Of a stretch of DNA of 14,615 bases, positions 1 to 7,892 are shown piece after piece. The notes under the pieces are model-generated. The model saw nothing but the letters and a program-made list of their open reading frames with translations, made no database searches and was not told where the DNA came from. Each line of letters begins with the position of its first letter. Within the stretch, counting starts at the first letter, position 1. The stretch is taken from positions 1 through 14,615 of the forward strand of contig JBCCFC010000181.1 of assembly GCA_039029935.1 (NCBI GenBank). Direction: 5' to 3'. The DNA comes from G039029935 sp039029935 (lineage in GTDB: Bacteria; Chloroflexota; Anaerolineae; Caldilineales; Caldilineaceae). Made by a program: the position numbers and the translations under genes.

Positions 1-35
1 CCAATTTTTTCTTCTAGTGGATATTGCATTTGCAT
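1..35 (-). CDS. 5' end of a leftward gene, truncated by the window edge
   Basis: On the minus strand an ATG at 35-33 opens a reading frame that runs off the left edge and encodes MQMQYPLEEKIG (12 residues). It is preceded, five bases upstream, by AAGGAG (46-41 on the minus strand), a near-ideal ribosome binding site, which is the main reason for calling it. A second ATG two codons later is an alternative start at a less favourable distance. The fragment has no stop and is too short to assign a family or function. It is divergent from the large protease gene at 371 and shares the upstream region with it. Confidence 0.5.
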   Translation of the reverse strand, partial: MQMQYPLEEKI

Positions 36-51
36 TAGTTGCTCCTTTTTA

Positions 52-79
52 CAAGTTGCAGGTTGCATGCTGCAACTTG
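52..79. repeat. Perfect inverted repeat (10-bp arms, 8-base loop)
   Basis: CAAGTTGCAG (52-61) pairs with CTGCAACTTG (70-79) around the loop GTTGCATG, which itself repeats the GTTGCA word. It lies just upstream of the left-edge gene's ribosome binding site. It could be an operator or an mRNA hairpin. There is no T-run to make it a convincing terminator on either strand. Confidence 0.6.
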
Positions 80-318
80 CACATTAGTTTTGCTCATTAT
101 ACCATAGGCCAATCTGATGGCGTATGAGATAATGACTGTGTAGGGTGGTTGATTTTTTAAATACCTACAACATTTTATCGAGCGATCATGATACATCTGT
201 AGGATTCTTCGCTTGCCCGCCTGCCATCTTCTTTGATACTACGTTTATATACAGGTAGCATCAAAAAAATAGAGCCATACAACATTTACATGATGCCATT
301 TCATTTAATTTGGGCTAC

Positions 319-324
319 TATAAT
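319..324 (+). promoter_or_regulatory. Candidate -10 box of the large protease gene
   Basis: A perfect TATAAT hexamer sits 46 bases before the GTG start at 371. No good -35 box is found at 16-18 bases upstream; a TTTACA at 285-290 is too far away (28-base spacing). The call therefore rests on the -10 match and its position only. Confidence 0.4.
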
Positions 325-370
325 TGTATTCACATGAAATTTTTCGCTAACAATCAAAGGAGTTTCTTTA

Positions 371-3300
371 GTGTATAGTCACTCAGCGCGCAACCAGACC
401 CGCTTCCCCAAACTCATGCCATTCTTTTTCTGTCTTCTTTGCTCAACCGTATTCTTGACCGCAGCAACAAACGCAGCAACAAACCCAGCACCAGCCCTGC
501 GACCCTCTGCACAAACCCCGCCAAGCGTCGATTCAGTGGACCCCGACGCCCATCGCCATAATGTGGCCGTCAATGCCGACATCTCTGCCAAGCTCGATCA
601 ATCGATTAATCCGACAACGGTCAACTCGACGACATTGGTGATTCACGGGATGCAAAGTGGGTTGATGACTGGAACCCATAATCTAATCACCCAAGCGACC
701 ACCAACGACACCATCTCCTTTACGGCATCAACGGGGTTCCATGAGGGTGAGCTTGTCCATGTATCTTTGATGAAAAATGTGGAAGCGACGTCAGGGCTGT
801 CGATGACACACCCCTATGTTTGGCAGTTCCGCACAGGCGTTGCCACTGCATCGCAAGCAGGTGGCGGTGTTTATGTGGATAGTGGTCAAGCACTGAACGT
901 TGACAACGCCATTCTCGGCGCGGCGTTTGGTGATTTGGATGGCGATTGGGATTTGGATATGTTTATCGCCAATGGGGATGGGCAGCCCAACGCGGTGCTG
1001 TTTAATAACGGTGTTGGCAAATTCAACGACACCAGTCAGGCATTGGGGGCGGGGGATTCCTATGATGTTGCGCTGGGCGATATCGATAACGATGGCGACT
1101 TGGATGCGGTTGTCGCCAATGTGCAGTCGGCCAATGAAGTGTGGATCAACGATGGCTCTGGCACATTCACCAGCCTCACACAGACCTTTGCCACCAACAC
1201 CAACAGCAAAGCCGTTGCGCTGGCAGACTTCAACGGCGATGGTTTCTTGGATGTCATCTTTGCCAACTATTCGGGCGGTAATACCATGTATCTTGGCAAT
1301 GGTACGGGCGTTTTTGGGACACAACTACCCCCGTTTGGTGGTGCAACCAAAACGACGGACATCGCCTTTGGTGATTTTGACCTCGATGGCGATTTTGATA
1401 TCTTTGAAACGATAGAAGATAATGCCAATAAAGTGTGGTTCAACACAGACCATGCAGGCAGCATGGGGGCTGATCTGCCACTGACGCATGATGCCGTCAA
1501 CAGCCGCAGTGTCACACTGGGAGATTTGAATAACGATGGTTTGCTTGATGCCTATGTCAGCAGCAAGAATGACCCCGATGTGGTCTGGATGGGGAGTGCA
1601 GGGGGCGGATTTGCGAATTCAAGCCAGCTTTTGGGTGATCCTGTGCTGCCCGGCCACGTCGCAATGGGTGACATTGATGGCAATGGCATTCTCGATGTCA
1701 TTGTAAGCGTGGAAGATACGGGGAATTTTATCGTTTATACAAACGATGGTGCAGGCAACCTAACGCCCAGCAATCAAGCAAATACAAGCGGCCCTGGCAT
1801 AGATGGGTCCGTAGCAAAACTAGGCGATGTTGATGATGATGGCGATATGGACCTCTTTACAGGCCACTATTCATCGACCAGTGGCATTTGGTTCAATGCC
1901 AACACCGTTGATCTGGAAATCACCAAAGCGGTTGAACCAGCCGTTCAAACACAGGGTGAGATGATTACCTATACGCTCCACTTTACCAATCATGGCCCTG
2001 GTGTTGCGCACAATATCATCATGACAGACATTCTGCCAGCGGATATTTCACCCATTGGTTGGGTTGACAATGGCATTGGTGCTGATGAGATGGTTGGTGC
2101 GGACTATGCATGGAAAATTGATCGCATGGATGTAGGAGCGGTAGGTGTCATCACAATTTATGGTGACGTGATGCACGGTGCGCTCACCACCATCATCAAC
2201 AATGTGTCCATTACCACAACTGATAGCGATTTTGATGTGACGAACAACGCCGCATCCGTTTCTCACAACACGACGGCCTATCTGCCACCAGCAATCGCAG
2301 ATGATGCCTATACGGCCACCGAGGATATCATCCTGGCCGTGAATTCTACATCCGGTGTGCTTGCCAACGATGATGGAGGTAGCGGTTCACTAGGGGTGAT
2401 TGCGATTGATGATGCCGCGATAAATGGCGACATCGAGCTTGAATATGACGGTGCATTTATCTATACACCAACCGCCAACTTTAATGGCACAGAAGTTTTC
2501 TCCTATACTGCCAACAATGGCACGGATAGCGATACGGCGATGGTGACAATCACGGTTGTCGCGGTCAATGATGCACCAACGGCAACTATTGACAGCTATC
2601 TCGCCTATCAGGACGAAACGCTGATTGTCAGTCCCACTGGCGTGTTGGAGAACGATGATGATGTCGATGGTGATGCGTTGACAGCAATTATTATGTCCAA
2701 CGTCAGTAACGGTTCATTGAGTTTCAGCAGTGACGGCTCCTTTGATTACACACCCTTTGGTGGCTATGTGGGCAGTGACAGCTTTACCTATGTTGCCAGT
2801 GATTCCATCAGCAATTCTGTCGCAACCACCGTCACCATTGATGTTATCAACATGAATGATGCGCCTGTTGCCGTGGACGATGGCTATAGCACCAATGAAG
2901 ATGAGACGTTGACCGTTGTCGCGACTGGCGTTCTCAGCAACGACACCGATGCCGACAACAATACACTCACGGCCATCTCGCTGACCACGACCATCAGCGG
3001 TGCATTGACCTTTAACAGCGACGGCTCCTTTGAATACATCCCCAATGCGGGCATATCAGGTGTGGATAGTTTCACCTATTATGCCTCGGATACGCTCTCG
3101 GATTCATTGGCCGCAACCGTATACATCACCATCAACGCGGTCAACGATGTCCCCATCGCGGTCGATGATGCCTACAGCATCAACGAAGATACGCCCCTCA
3201 ACGTAGCTGCCCCAGGTGTCCTCGCCAACGACAGCGATGCCGATACCGATGATACCATCGACGCCATTGTTGCCAGCGACCCCATCAGTGGCACACTCAC

Positions 3301-6300
3301 CCTCAACACTGATGGCTCATTTGACTACATACCCGATGCCAACGCCAATGGCCTGGATAGCTTCACCTATTATGTCACGGACGATATCACAGATTCAATC
3401 ACGGCCACCGTTGTCATCACCATCAACAGCGTGAACGACCTGCCTGTGGCTGTCAGCGATGCCTACACCACCAACGAGGACACGCCACTCAACATCGCAA
3501 CGCCTGGCGTGTTGACCAACGATACCGATGGCGATAACGACACGCTCACAAGCATTCTGCTCTCGGATGTGGCACATGGCGTCCTCTCGCTTGCCAACAC
3601 AGGGCAGTTTGGCTATACACCGGATAACGAATTCTTTGGTGTAGACCAATTCACCTATTACGTGCATGATGGCACAACTGATTCTCTCTCCACCACCGTC
3701 ACCATCAACGTCACAAGCCTCAATGATACGCCGATAGTGGTTGCCGATACCTTCACCACACATAAAAATACCGTACTCTCGATGCCATCCTCCGGTGTGT
3801 TAGGCAATGATTTTGATGCTGATGGCGATAGCTTGTCTGCCACGTTGGATACCTTGCCGACAGATGGCACAGTTGCCTTGGATGAGGATGGGGCGTTTGT
3901 CTACACACCCACCACCGACATGACAGGCACAGTCACCTTTGGTTATCGTGTCAGCGACGGTGTGGCAAACTCATCAGCGGCCATTGTGACCATCAACGTC
4001 ATCGAAAATAACTTTAGCTGTCTCAACGTGACCGAAATGCCCAATCATGAATGTCAAATTTTGACAAAGCTCTATAACCGGATGGGGGGGCTTAATTGGA
4101 TTAGCAACACAGATTGGTTGCAAACGAACACGCCCTGTTCATGGTATGGTATCGGCTGTGCGGGTGGTAATGTGGTTTCCATTGACTTAGCAGCCAACAA
4201 TCTCAGCGGTAAGCTCATCAATGATGTGGGGGGATTAAGTGAGTTGCATACATTGATTGTGAGCAGCAACCAACTCACCGACAACATCCCACCCAACCTT
4301 GCCAACCTATCCAACCTGACCACACTGGACTTTGGCTATAACAGCATTGTGCCCAGAGCGAACCCCGGCCAAGTGTTTGCCGATACGCTTGACCTCGATT
4401 GGCGTAGTACGCAGACGATTGCGCCACGCCGCCTAAAAGCACGAGCCATTGCTACGGATACAATTGTCCTGCGCTGGCAACCGATTCTCTACCAAGACGA
4501 TGGTGGCTATTATGAAATTGGCATGGCACAGGATAGCGGTGCGGCAACACGCATGGCGCGCACCGAGACTGTGATGGACATCGACGCCTTTACACCGATA
4601 GCGACAACGGCAGATAAGAAGACCACAACCTATACCGTCACAGGGTTGATGGAGGACACCGCCTATTACTTCCGTGTGCGTAGCTTTACCCCAGCACATG
4701 CAAATCAACCCAACGATCTCTATAGCCCGTATAGCAACTTTGCTGGCACCATCACATGGCCGCCACGGGGCTGTGATGGAGACGAATTGGAGTCGGTCCT
4801 CAACCCCGACAAGGACCAGATCGAGGTCTGCGTTGATCTGGATAAACATGAGTCCCGTGTCCGCCTGCGTGAAGGTGAGTATCTGACGATTCGTCTGCCC
4901 ATCATCCCGTCAAATGGCTTCTTCTGGTATCTCGTCAGTGACAATCTGGGTGAGGATGAATCTGGTACACCCGTGTTGCTGCCACTGGAGAGTATCTCCA
5001 TCATCGAAGAAGATCGCACCGAGCCTTCGATTGGTGAACTGGCGACCGAGGTGTTCCGTATCGACCCCATCAACGCAGGCAACACGACTTTAGAGCTAAT
5101 CTACAGCGATGGGCAGGGCAATGTTGAGGATACCTACACCATCCATGTCGAAACTGTCGGAAAGTTTGATGGCGTCCGCCCGCCCAAGCCAAGACCACAA
5201 AACAATGACCGCCCACCAACGGCGGACCCCAACACATTCAACGGCAGTGGCAATCTCGTCGCTGCCCGTGTGAACCCTGCGGCGACATCACAAGCATTAC
5301 CAGATGCCTTTAGCTGGTGCAATCATCCCGATGGCAACGACTACTGTACGCCTGTGCAGTATCAGGGGCTGTGTGGTAGCTGTTGGGCCTTTGCCACGGT
5401 CAGTGTGGTGGAAGCTGTGGTGAAGCAGAAGGATGGCAATGAACGTGACTTCTCCGAACAATATCTGATTTCGTGTAACAATGGCGATGCGCTCTTTACC
5501 ACCCGCTGGTCGTGTAATGGTGGCTGGTTTGCCTTTGATTACTTTACAGACCTTGGCTCATTCCCCCATGACACAGGTCCTGGAAGCATTCTTGAAAGCG
5601 ATTTCCCCTATGAAGGGGAGGATTCGGCCTGTCTTGATCCGGACGAATTGACCCACTATGAAACCTTGGATAGTTGGTCCTATGTCAACCCAGCAGACCG
5701 CTTTAGCGTCGCCTATGTGGATGACATCAAACAGGCGATTCAGGATTATGGTCCGGTGATTACATCCATGTGTGTCGGCACAGAAACCTATGACTATAAG
5801 AGTGGTGTCTTTGAGACAGACGAGAGTGCATTCTGCCCCAACTCCGTCAACCCAACCAATCACGCAGTGGTCCTTGTGGGCTGGGATGACGCCGAGGGTG
5901 TCTGGATCATGCGTAACTCATGGAGTACCTTCTGGGGTGAGGAAGGCTATATGCGCATCAAGTATGGCACATCCAATATCGGTTTTGCCGCGGCCTATGC
6001 TGTTTATAGTGGTTCAACCGATGAAAACGCATCACCGGATACACCCACCGAACCAAGCAACCCCAATCTGCTCAATGTCGCACCTGTGGTCAATGGCAAT
6101 GACTACCAGATTGATCTAAGTTGGAATGACACCAGCGAGAATGTAACCATTCAGACCCCTGAGTCTGTCGAAGGGGGGCGGTTTCGACAGGCTCAACCGA
6201 CAGGGGGGGCTGAACAATTACGCGATAATGAACTGGGCTTTAACATCTATCGCCGCGAAAAGAACAACGACGATTCCACCTGGCAAGTCATCACGACACT

Positions 6301-7270
6301 GGCCGCGGACACAACCAGCTACAGCGATACACCTGCTGCCAGTGGCTTGACCTGTAACATCGCCTATAGCTATCGCGTGACCGCCAGCAACAACGTCGGT
6401 GAAAGCGGCTTTAGCAACACCGTGCATGCATTGGTCGAATGTCCCAACCTGCCATCGCCTACCGACTTTGCAGCACAAACTGGTCCCACTGGCATTGAAC
6501 TCTCGTGGACGCTGCCAAGCAATGTCGCCAGAGGAACATCTGCCATTGAGGGCATCTATGTTGGGCGCTGGAATCAGGAAGAAGCCGAATGGACATTGAT
6601 TCACACCGCAGGTGCCACAACGACCAGTTATGTGGATGCCGATAGCTTGGAGCCGGGCCAGACCTATTACTATGTCCTACAGGCATTTGATGGCAGCAGT
6701 GTCTCCGCCGCCAGTGACCAGCAGTTTGCGACTGCGCCCGAGCTGGTGATCAACGCACCCACTACGCTGAGTGCCACCATCGCCAGCAACGGCAACATCG
6801 CACTCACATGGGAAGACAACAGCGACAATGAAACGTCCTTTGTCATCCTACGCTATAACCACACCGCCAGCGCATGGGGAACGCATGAGACAGTCGCCAG
6901 CGGTATCACCACCTTTACCGACAGCGGCCTATCCTGCGACCTTGCTGAACAGTATTACATGGTCGTCGCCATCAACGGCAACAGCCAATCGGATTTCAGC
7001 AATCAAGCGTCCAGTTTTCCCTGTCAAGTGGACGCAACGGTCACACCAACGCCGACACCAACAGTAACATCAACGCCTGTGCCAACAACATTCCCAACCC
7101 CGACACCAACCGCCATCCCCGTGAATACGTCTACCCCAACGCCAACCGTGACCATTTCGCCGACACCTGTGTCAATGCCCACCCCGACGGTGACACCGAC
7201 ACCAACCTCTGTGCCAATTACGGGACCGACGGGTGAGGTTGATGTGTATTTGCCGATTGTGACGCGGTAG
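371..7270 (+). CDS. Giant exported multidomain protein with chagasin-like inhibitor and papain-type (C1A) cysteine protease domains
   Basis: This 2299-residue secreted, probably surface-held protein starts at GTG 371, with AAAGGAG eight bases upstream. Approximate domains: signal peptide 1-35; Big_5-like 49-156; seven FG-GAP/VCBS-like repeats with Asp-rich loops (DLDGDWDLD, DIDNDGDLD and others) 163-510; DUF11 513-635; six cadherin-like repeats 641-1213; plant-type LRR 1216-1328; FN3 1345-1460; chagasin/I42-like 1486-1597; C1A protease 1641-1880; three FN3 domains 1903-2219; Thr/Pro stalk 2222-2285; tail VYLPIVTR. The protease has Gln1665 and Cys1671 in QGLCGSCWAF, His1831 in NHAVVLVGW and Asn1849 in RNSWSTFWGEEGY, so it should be active as an endopeptidase. 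The inhibitor-like domain shows IPSNGFFW in place of the NPTTGYxW loop, followed by a Gly-Thr-Leu beta pattern typical of I42. Adhesion repeats plus protease suggest cell-surface or matrix proteolysis; the substrate is unknown. It appears monocistronic. Confidence 0.9.
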   Translation: MYSHSARNQTRFPKLMPFFFCLLCSTVFLTAATNAATNPAPALRPSAQTPPSVDSVDPDAHRHNVAVNADISAKLDQSINPTTVNSTTLVIHGMQSGLMTGTHNLITQATTNDTISFTASTGFHEGELVHVSLMKNVEATSGLSMTHPYVWQFRTGVATASQAGGGVYVDSGQALNVDNAILGAAFGDLDGDWDLDMFIANGDGQPNAVLFNNGVGKFNDTSQALGAGDSYDVALGDIDNDGDLDAVVANVQSANEVWINDGSGTFTSLTQTFATNTNSKAVALADFNGDGFLDVIFANYSGGNTMYLGNGTGVFGTQLPPFGGATKTTDIAFGDFDLDGDFDIFETIEDNANKVWFNTDHAGSMGADLPLTHDAVNSRSVTLGDLNNDGLLDAYVSSKNDPDVVWMGSAGGGFANSSQLLGDPVLPGHVAMGDIDGNGILDVIVSVEDTGNFIVYTNDGAGNLTPSNQANTSGPGIDGSVAKLGDVDDDGDMDLFTGHYSSTSGIWFNANTVDLEITKAVEPAVQTQGEMITYTLHFTNHGPGVAHNIIMTDILPADISPIGWVDNGIGADEMVGADYAWKIDRMDVGAVGVITIYGDVMHGALTTIINNVSITTTDSDFDVTNNAASVSHNTTAYLPPAIADDAYTATEDIILAVNSTSGVLANDDGGSGSLGVIAIDDAAINGDIELEYDGAFIYTPTANFNGTEVFSYTANNGTDSDTAMVTITVVAVNDAPTATIDSYLAYQDETLIVSPTGVLENDDDVDGDALTAIIMSNVSNGSLSFSSDGSFDYTPFGGYVGSDSFTYVASDSISNSVATTVTIDVINMNDAPVAVDDGYSTNEDETLTVVATGVLSNDTDADNNTLTAISLTTTISGALTFNSDGSFEYIPNAGISGVDSFTYYASDTLSDSLAATVYITINAVNDVPIAVDDAYSINEDTPLNVAAPGVLANDSDADTDDTIDAIVASDPISGTLTLNTDGSFDYIPDANANGLDSFTYYVTDDITDSITATVVITINSVNDLPVAVSDAYTTNEDTPLNIATPGVLTNDTDGDNDTLTSILLSDVAHGVLSLANTGQFGYTPDNEFFGVDQFTYYVHDGTTDSLSTTVTINVTSLNDTPIVVADTFTTHKNTVLSMPSSGVLGNDFDADGDSLSATLDTLPTDGTVALDEDGAFVYTPTTDMTGTVTFGYRVSDGVANSSAAIVTINVIENNFSCLNVTEMPNHECQILTKLYNRMGGLNWISNTDWLQTNTPCSWYGIGCAGGNVVSIDLAANNLSGKLINDVGGLSELHTLIVSSNQLTDNIPPNLANLSNLTTLDFGYNSIVPRANPGQVFADTLDLDWRSTQTIAPRRLKARAIATDTIVLRWQPILYQDDGGYYEIGMAQDSGAATRMARTETVMDIDAFTPIATTADKKTTTYTVTGLMEDTAYYFRVRSFTPAHANQPNDLYSPYSNFAGTITWPPRGCDGDELESVLNPDKDQIEVCVDLDKHESRVRLREGEYLTIRLPIIPSNGFFWYLVSDNLGEDESGTPVLLPLESISIIEEDRTEPSIGELATEVFRIDPINAGNTTLELIYSDGQGNVEDTYTIHVETVGKFDGVRPPKPRPQNNDRPPTADPNTFNGSGNLVAARVNPAATSQALPDAFSWCNHPDGNDYCTPVQYQGLCGSCWAFATVSVVEAVVKQKDGNERDFSEQYLISCNNGDALFTTRWSCNGGWFAFDYFTDLGSFPHDTGPGSILESDFPYEGEDSACLDPDELTHYETLDSWSYVNPADRFSVAYVDDIKQAIQDYGPVITSMCVGTETYDYKSGVFETDESAFCPNSVNPTNHAVVLVGWDDAEGVWIMRNSWSTFWGEEGYMRIKYGTSNIGFAAAYAVYSGSTDENASPDTPTEPSNPNLLNVAPVVNGNDYQIDLSWNDTSENVTIQTPESVEGGRFRQAQPTGGAEQLRDNELGFNIYRREKNNDDSTWQVITTLAADTTSYSDTPAASGLTCNIAYSYRVTASNNVGESGFSNTVHALVECPNLPSPTDFAAQTGPTGIELSWTLPSNVARGTSAIEGIYVGRWNQEEAEWTLIHTAGATTTSYVDADSLEPGQTYYYVLQAFDGSSVSAASDQQFATAPELVINAPTTLSATIASNGNIALTWEDNSDNETSFVILRYNHTASAWGTHETVASGITTFTDSGLSCDLAEQYYMVVAINGNSQSDFSNQASSFPCQVDATVTPTPTPTVTSTPVPTTFPTPTPTAIPVNTSTPTPTVTISPTPVSMPTPTVTPTPTSVPITGPTGEVDVYLPIVTR
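2293..4010 (+). repeat. Six tandem ~290-bp coding repeats (cadherin-like/VCBS type)
   Basis: Repeats begin near residues 641, 738, 833, 930, 1027 and 1123 of the large protein. Each opens with a segment like AVDDAYxTNEDTPL, then GVLxNDxDxDxDxL, then GxFxYTPxxxxxGxDxFTYxxxD, and ends in a beta strand with VTIxVxxVND. Repeats 3 to 5 are clearly the closest to each other in DNA as well (shared runs such as the one encoding NEDTPLN), pointing to internal tandem duplication. Repeat 6 is diverged, with HKN in place of NED. Such repeats form calcium-stiffened beta-sandwich stalks in bacterial adhesins. Confidence 0.8.
6158..6198 (+). repeat. Palindromic element inserted in frame in an FN3 domain
   Basis: GAGTCTGTCGAA (6161-6172) pairs with TTCGACAGGCTC (6183-6194) with one wobble position around a G-rich loop, and partial pairing continues outward. 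It is read in frame as PESVEGGRFRQAQPTG. The surrounding FN3 domain otherwise reads LSWNDTSEN...ELGFNIYRR, matching the third FN3 (LTWEDNSDNETSFVILRY), which has no such insert. About 20-25 extra residues are therefore present. The GAGCCTGTCGAA word is one I recognise from dispersed intergenic palindromes in many bacteria. No second copy lies in this window. Confidence 0.7.
7018..7270 (+). other. Thr/Pro-rich stalk and C-terminal surface-retention tail of the large protein
   Basis: Residues 2222-2285 are built from TPTP, TVTP and PTPT blocks, a low-complexity and probably extended or glycosylated spacer. The protein then ends in GEVDVYLPIVTR with no transmembrane helix and no LPXTG motif. Exported Chloroflexota proteins frequently end in a YLPL-type segment after just such a stalk, so I read it as a sorting or anchoring tail. 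That role is inference. Confidence 0.6.
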
Positions 7271-7282
7271 AGTTGAAGGGTT

Positions 7283-7370
7283 GAAGGGTTGAAAAGTTGA
7301 AAAGTGGAAGGGTTGAATAGTCTACACTGCGACCTTTCAACCTTTCAACCTTTCAACTTTTCAACCTTTC
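7283..7370. repeat. Long imperfect inverted repeat made of GGTTGAAA words
   Basis: The arms 7283-7317 and 7336-7370 are 35 bases each and match as reverse complements with about four differences, around an 18-base loop. Each arm is itself a run of direct GTTGAAA(G) words; further copies extend the left arm to 7272. It begins two bases after the protease stop codon. An RNA copy would fold into a long stem and might end transcription or protect the mRNA 3' end, but there is no T-run. It may instead be a dispersed intergenic element. Confidence 0.75.
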
Positions 7371-7384
7371 CTCGCATCAAAAAC

Positions 7385-7413
7385 TTGGGAAAACCTCAAT
7401 ACGATGTCATAAT
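7385..7413 (+). promoter_or_regulatory. Promoter of the toxin-antitoxin operon
   Basis: TTGGGA (7385-7390) and CATAAT (7408-7413) are separated by 17 bases, and the -10 box carries the extended TG motif (TGTCATAAT). The predicted start of transcription would be about 30 bases before the ATG at 7450. The site lies after the inverted repeat, so the operon is probably transcribed independently of the protease gene. Confidence 0.55.
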
Positions 7414-7449
7414 GATGGACATTGATTTTGAACTTGATGGAGGTGTTTT

Positions 7450-7887
7450 ATGGCTGATGAATGCATGGTTCCTGTACCCGCGTGGATTTATGACGATTTG
7501 CTCAAAGAATCAAAGGAGACGAATACGCCGTTGATTCGTGTGGTTGAGTCGTATCTGATGACGAGCGCAACGATTTATGATGGTTATGATGAGATGTTGG
7601 ATGAGGATGAAGAGCCGTTTGAGGATACGGTGGAGAATCGAGAGGCGGCATTTGATCGTCTGATGACATTGTTTGACGATATTGAGCCTTTTGATTTTAG
7701 CGAATATTTGGATGAGTCGCTGCTCGACGATGAATCGACGAACAATGGACATCTTGGCATTCAAACGCCAAGTGCAGACATGTTGTATTTTGCAACAAAT
7801 GGTTCAAGTCGTCCAGAGGATGCGGACGAGAAGGATAAGATCATCTTTCAAACTGAACGACAAAATCACGAGAAAGTATTGGCATAA
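7450..7887 (+). CDS. Antitoxin-like protein preceding a PIN toxin
   Basis: This acidic 145-residue protein starts at ATG 7450 behind GGAGGT (7439-7444), five bases away. Its first ~35 residues (VPVPAWIYDDLLKE... followed by a helix ending VVESYL) have the strand-helix-helix look of a ribbon-helix-helix DNA-binding domain. A very acidic stretch follows (EMLDEDEEPFEDTVENR), then an amphipathic helix (AAFDRLMTLFDDIEPFDFSE) suited to wrapping a toxin. Its stop is five bases from the PIN gene, as in vapBC operons. It is paralogous over residues 7-95 to the third gene of the operon (same IY-D-KE pattern, EDTVENR, then L/F-DD/ED-(I/V)EP). By analogy it should neutralise the PIN protein and autorepress the operon. 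I do not recognise a named family. Confidence 0.7.
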   Translation: MADECMVPVPAWIYDDLLKESKETNTPLIRVVESYLMTSATIYDGYDEMLDEDEEPFEDTVENREAAFDRLMTLFDDIEPFDFSEYLDESLLDDESTNNGHLGIQTPSADMLYFATNGSSRPEDADEKDKIIFQTERQNHEKVLA

Positions 7888-7892
7888 ACTTT

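Larger units (their letters stand above)
36..370. other. Divergent intergenic region between the left-edge gene and the large exported protease
   Basis: This AT-rich stretch of about 335 bases has no convincing ORF. It holds the ribosome binding site of the leftward gene (41-46), a perfect 10-bp inverted repeat (52-79), a consensus -10 box (319-324) and the AAAGGAG ribosome binding site (356-362) of the rightward gene. Between about 100 and 280 I see nothing recognisable. Confidence 0.6.

Noticed and set aside
791..1515. Open frames on both strands across the FG-GAP repeat region, up to 177 residues
   Set aside because: They come from the periodic Asp/Gly-rich codons of the large protein; the translations are low-complexity without any domain, and no ribosome binding sites precede them.
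7283..7370. Classical rho-independent terminator
   Set aside because: The stem is very long and AT-rich and no T-run follows on either strand, so it is recorded as an inverted repeat with a possible 3'-end role.
7304..7534. A 76-codon plus-strand frame starting inside the inverted repeat
   Set aside because: It begins in repeat sequence and overlaps the antitoxin in another frame. The antitoxin at 7450 has a good ribosome binding site and a paralogue in the same operon.
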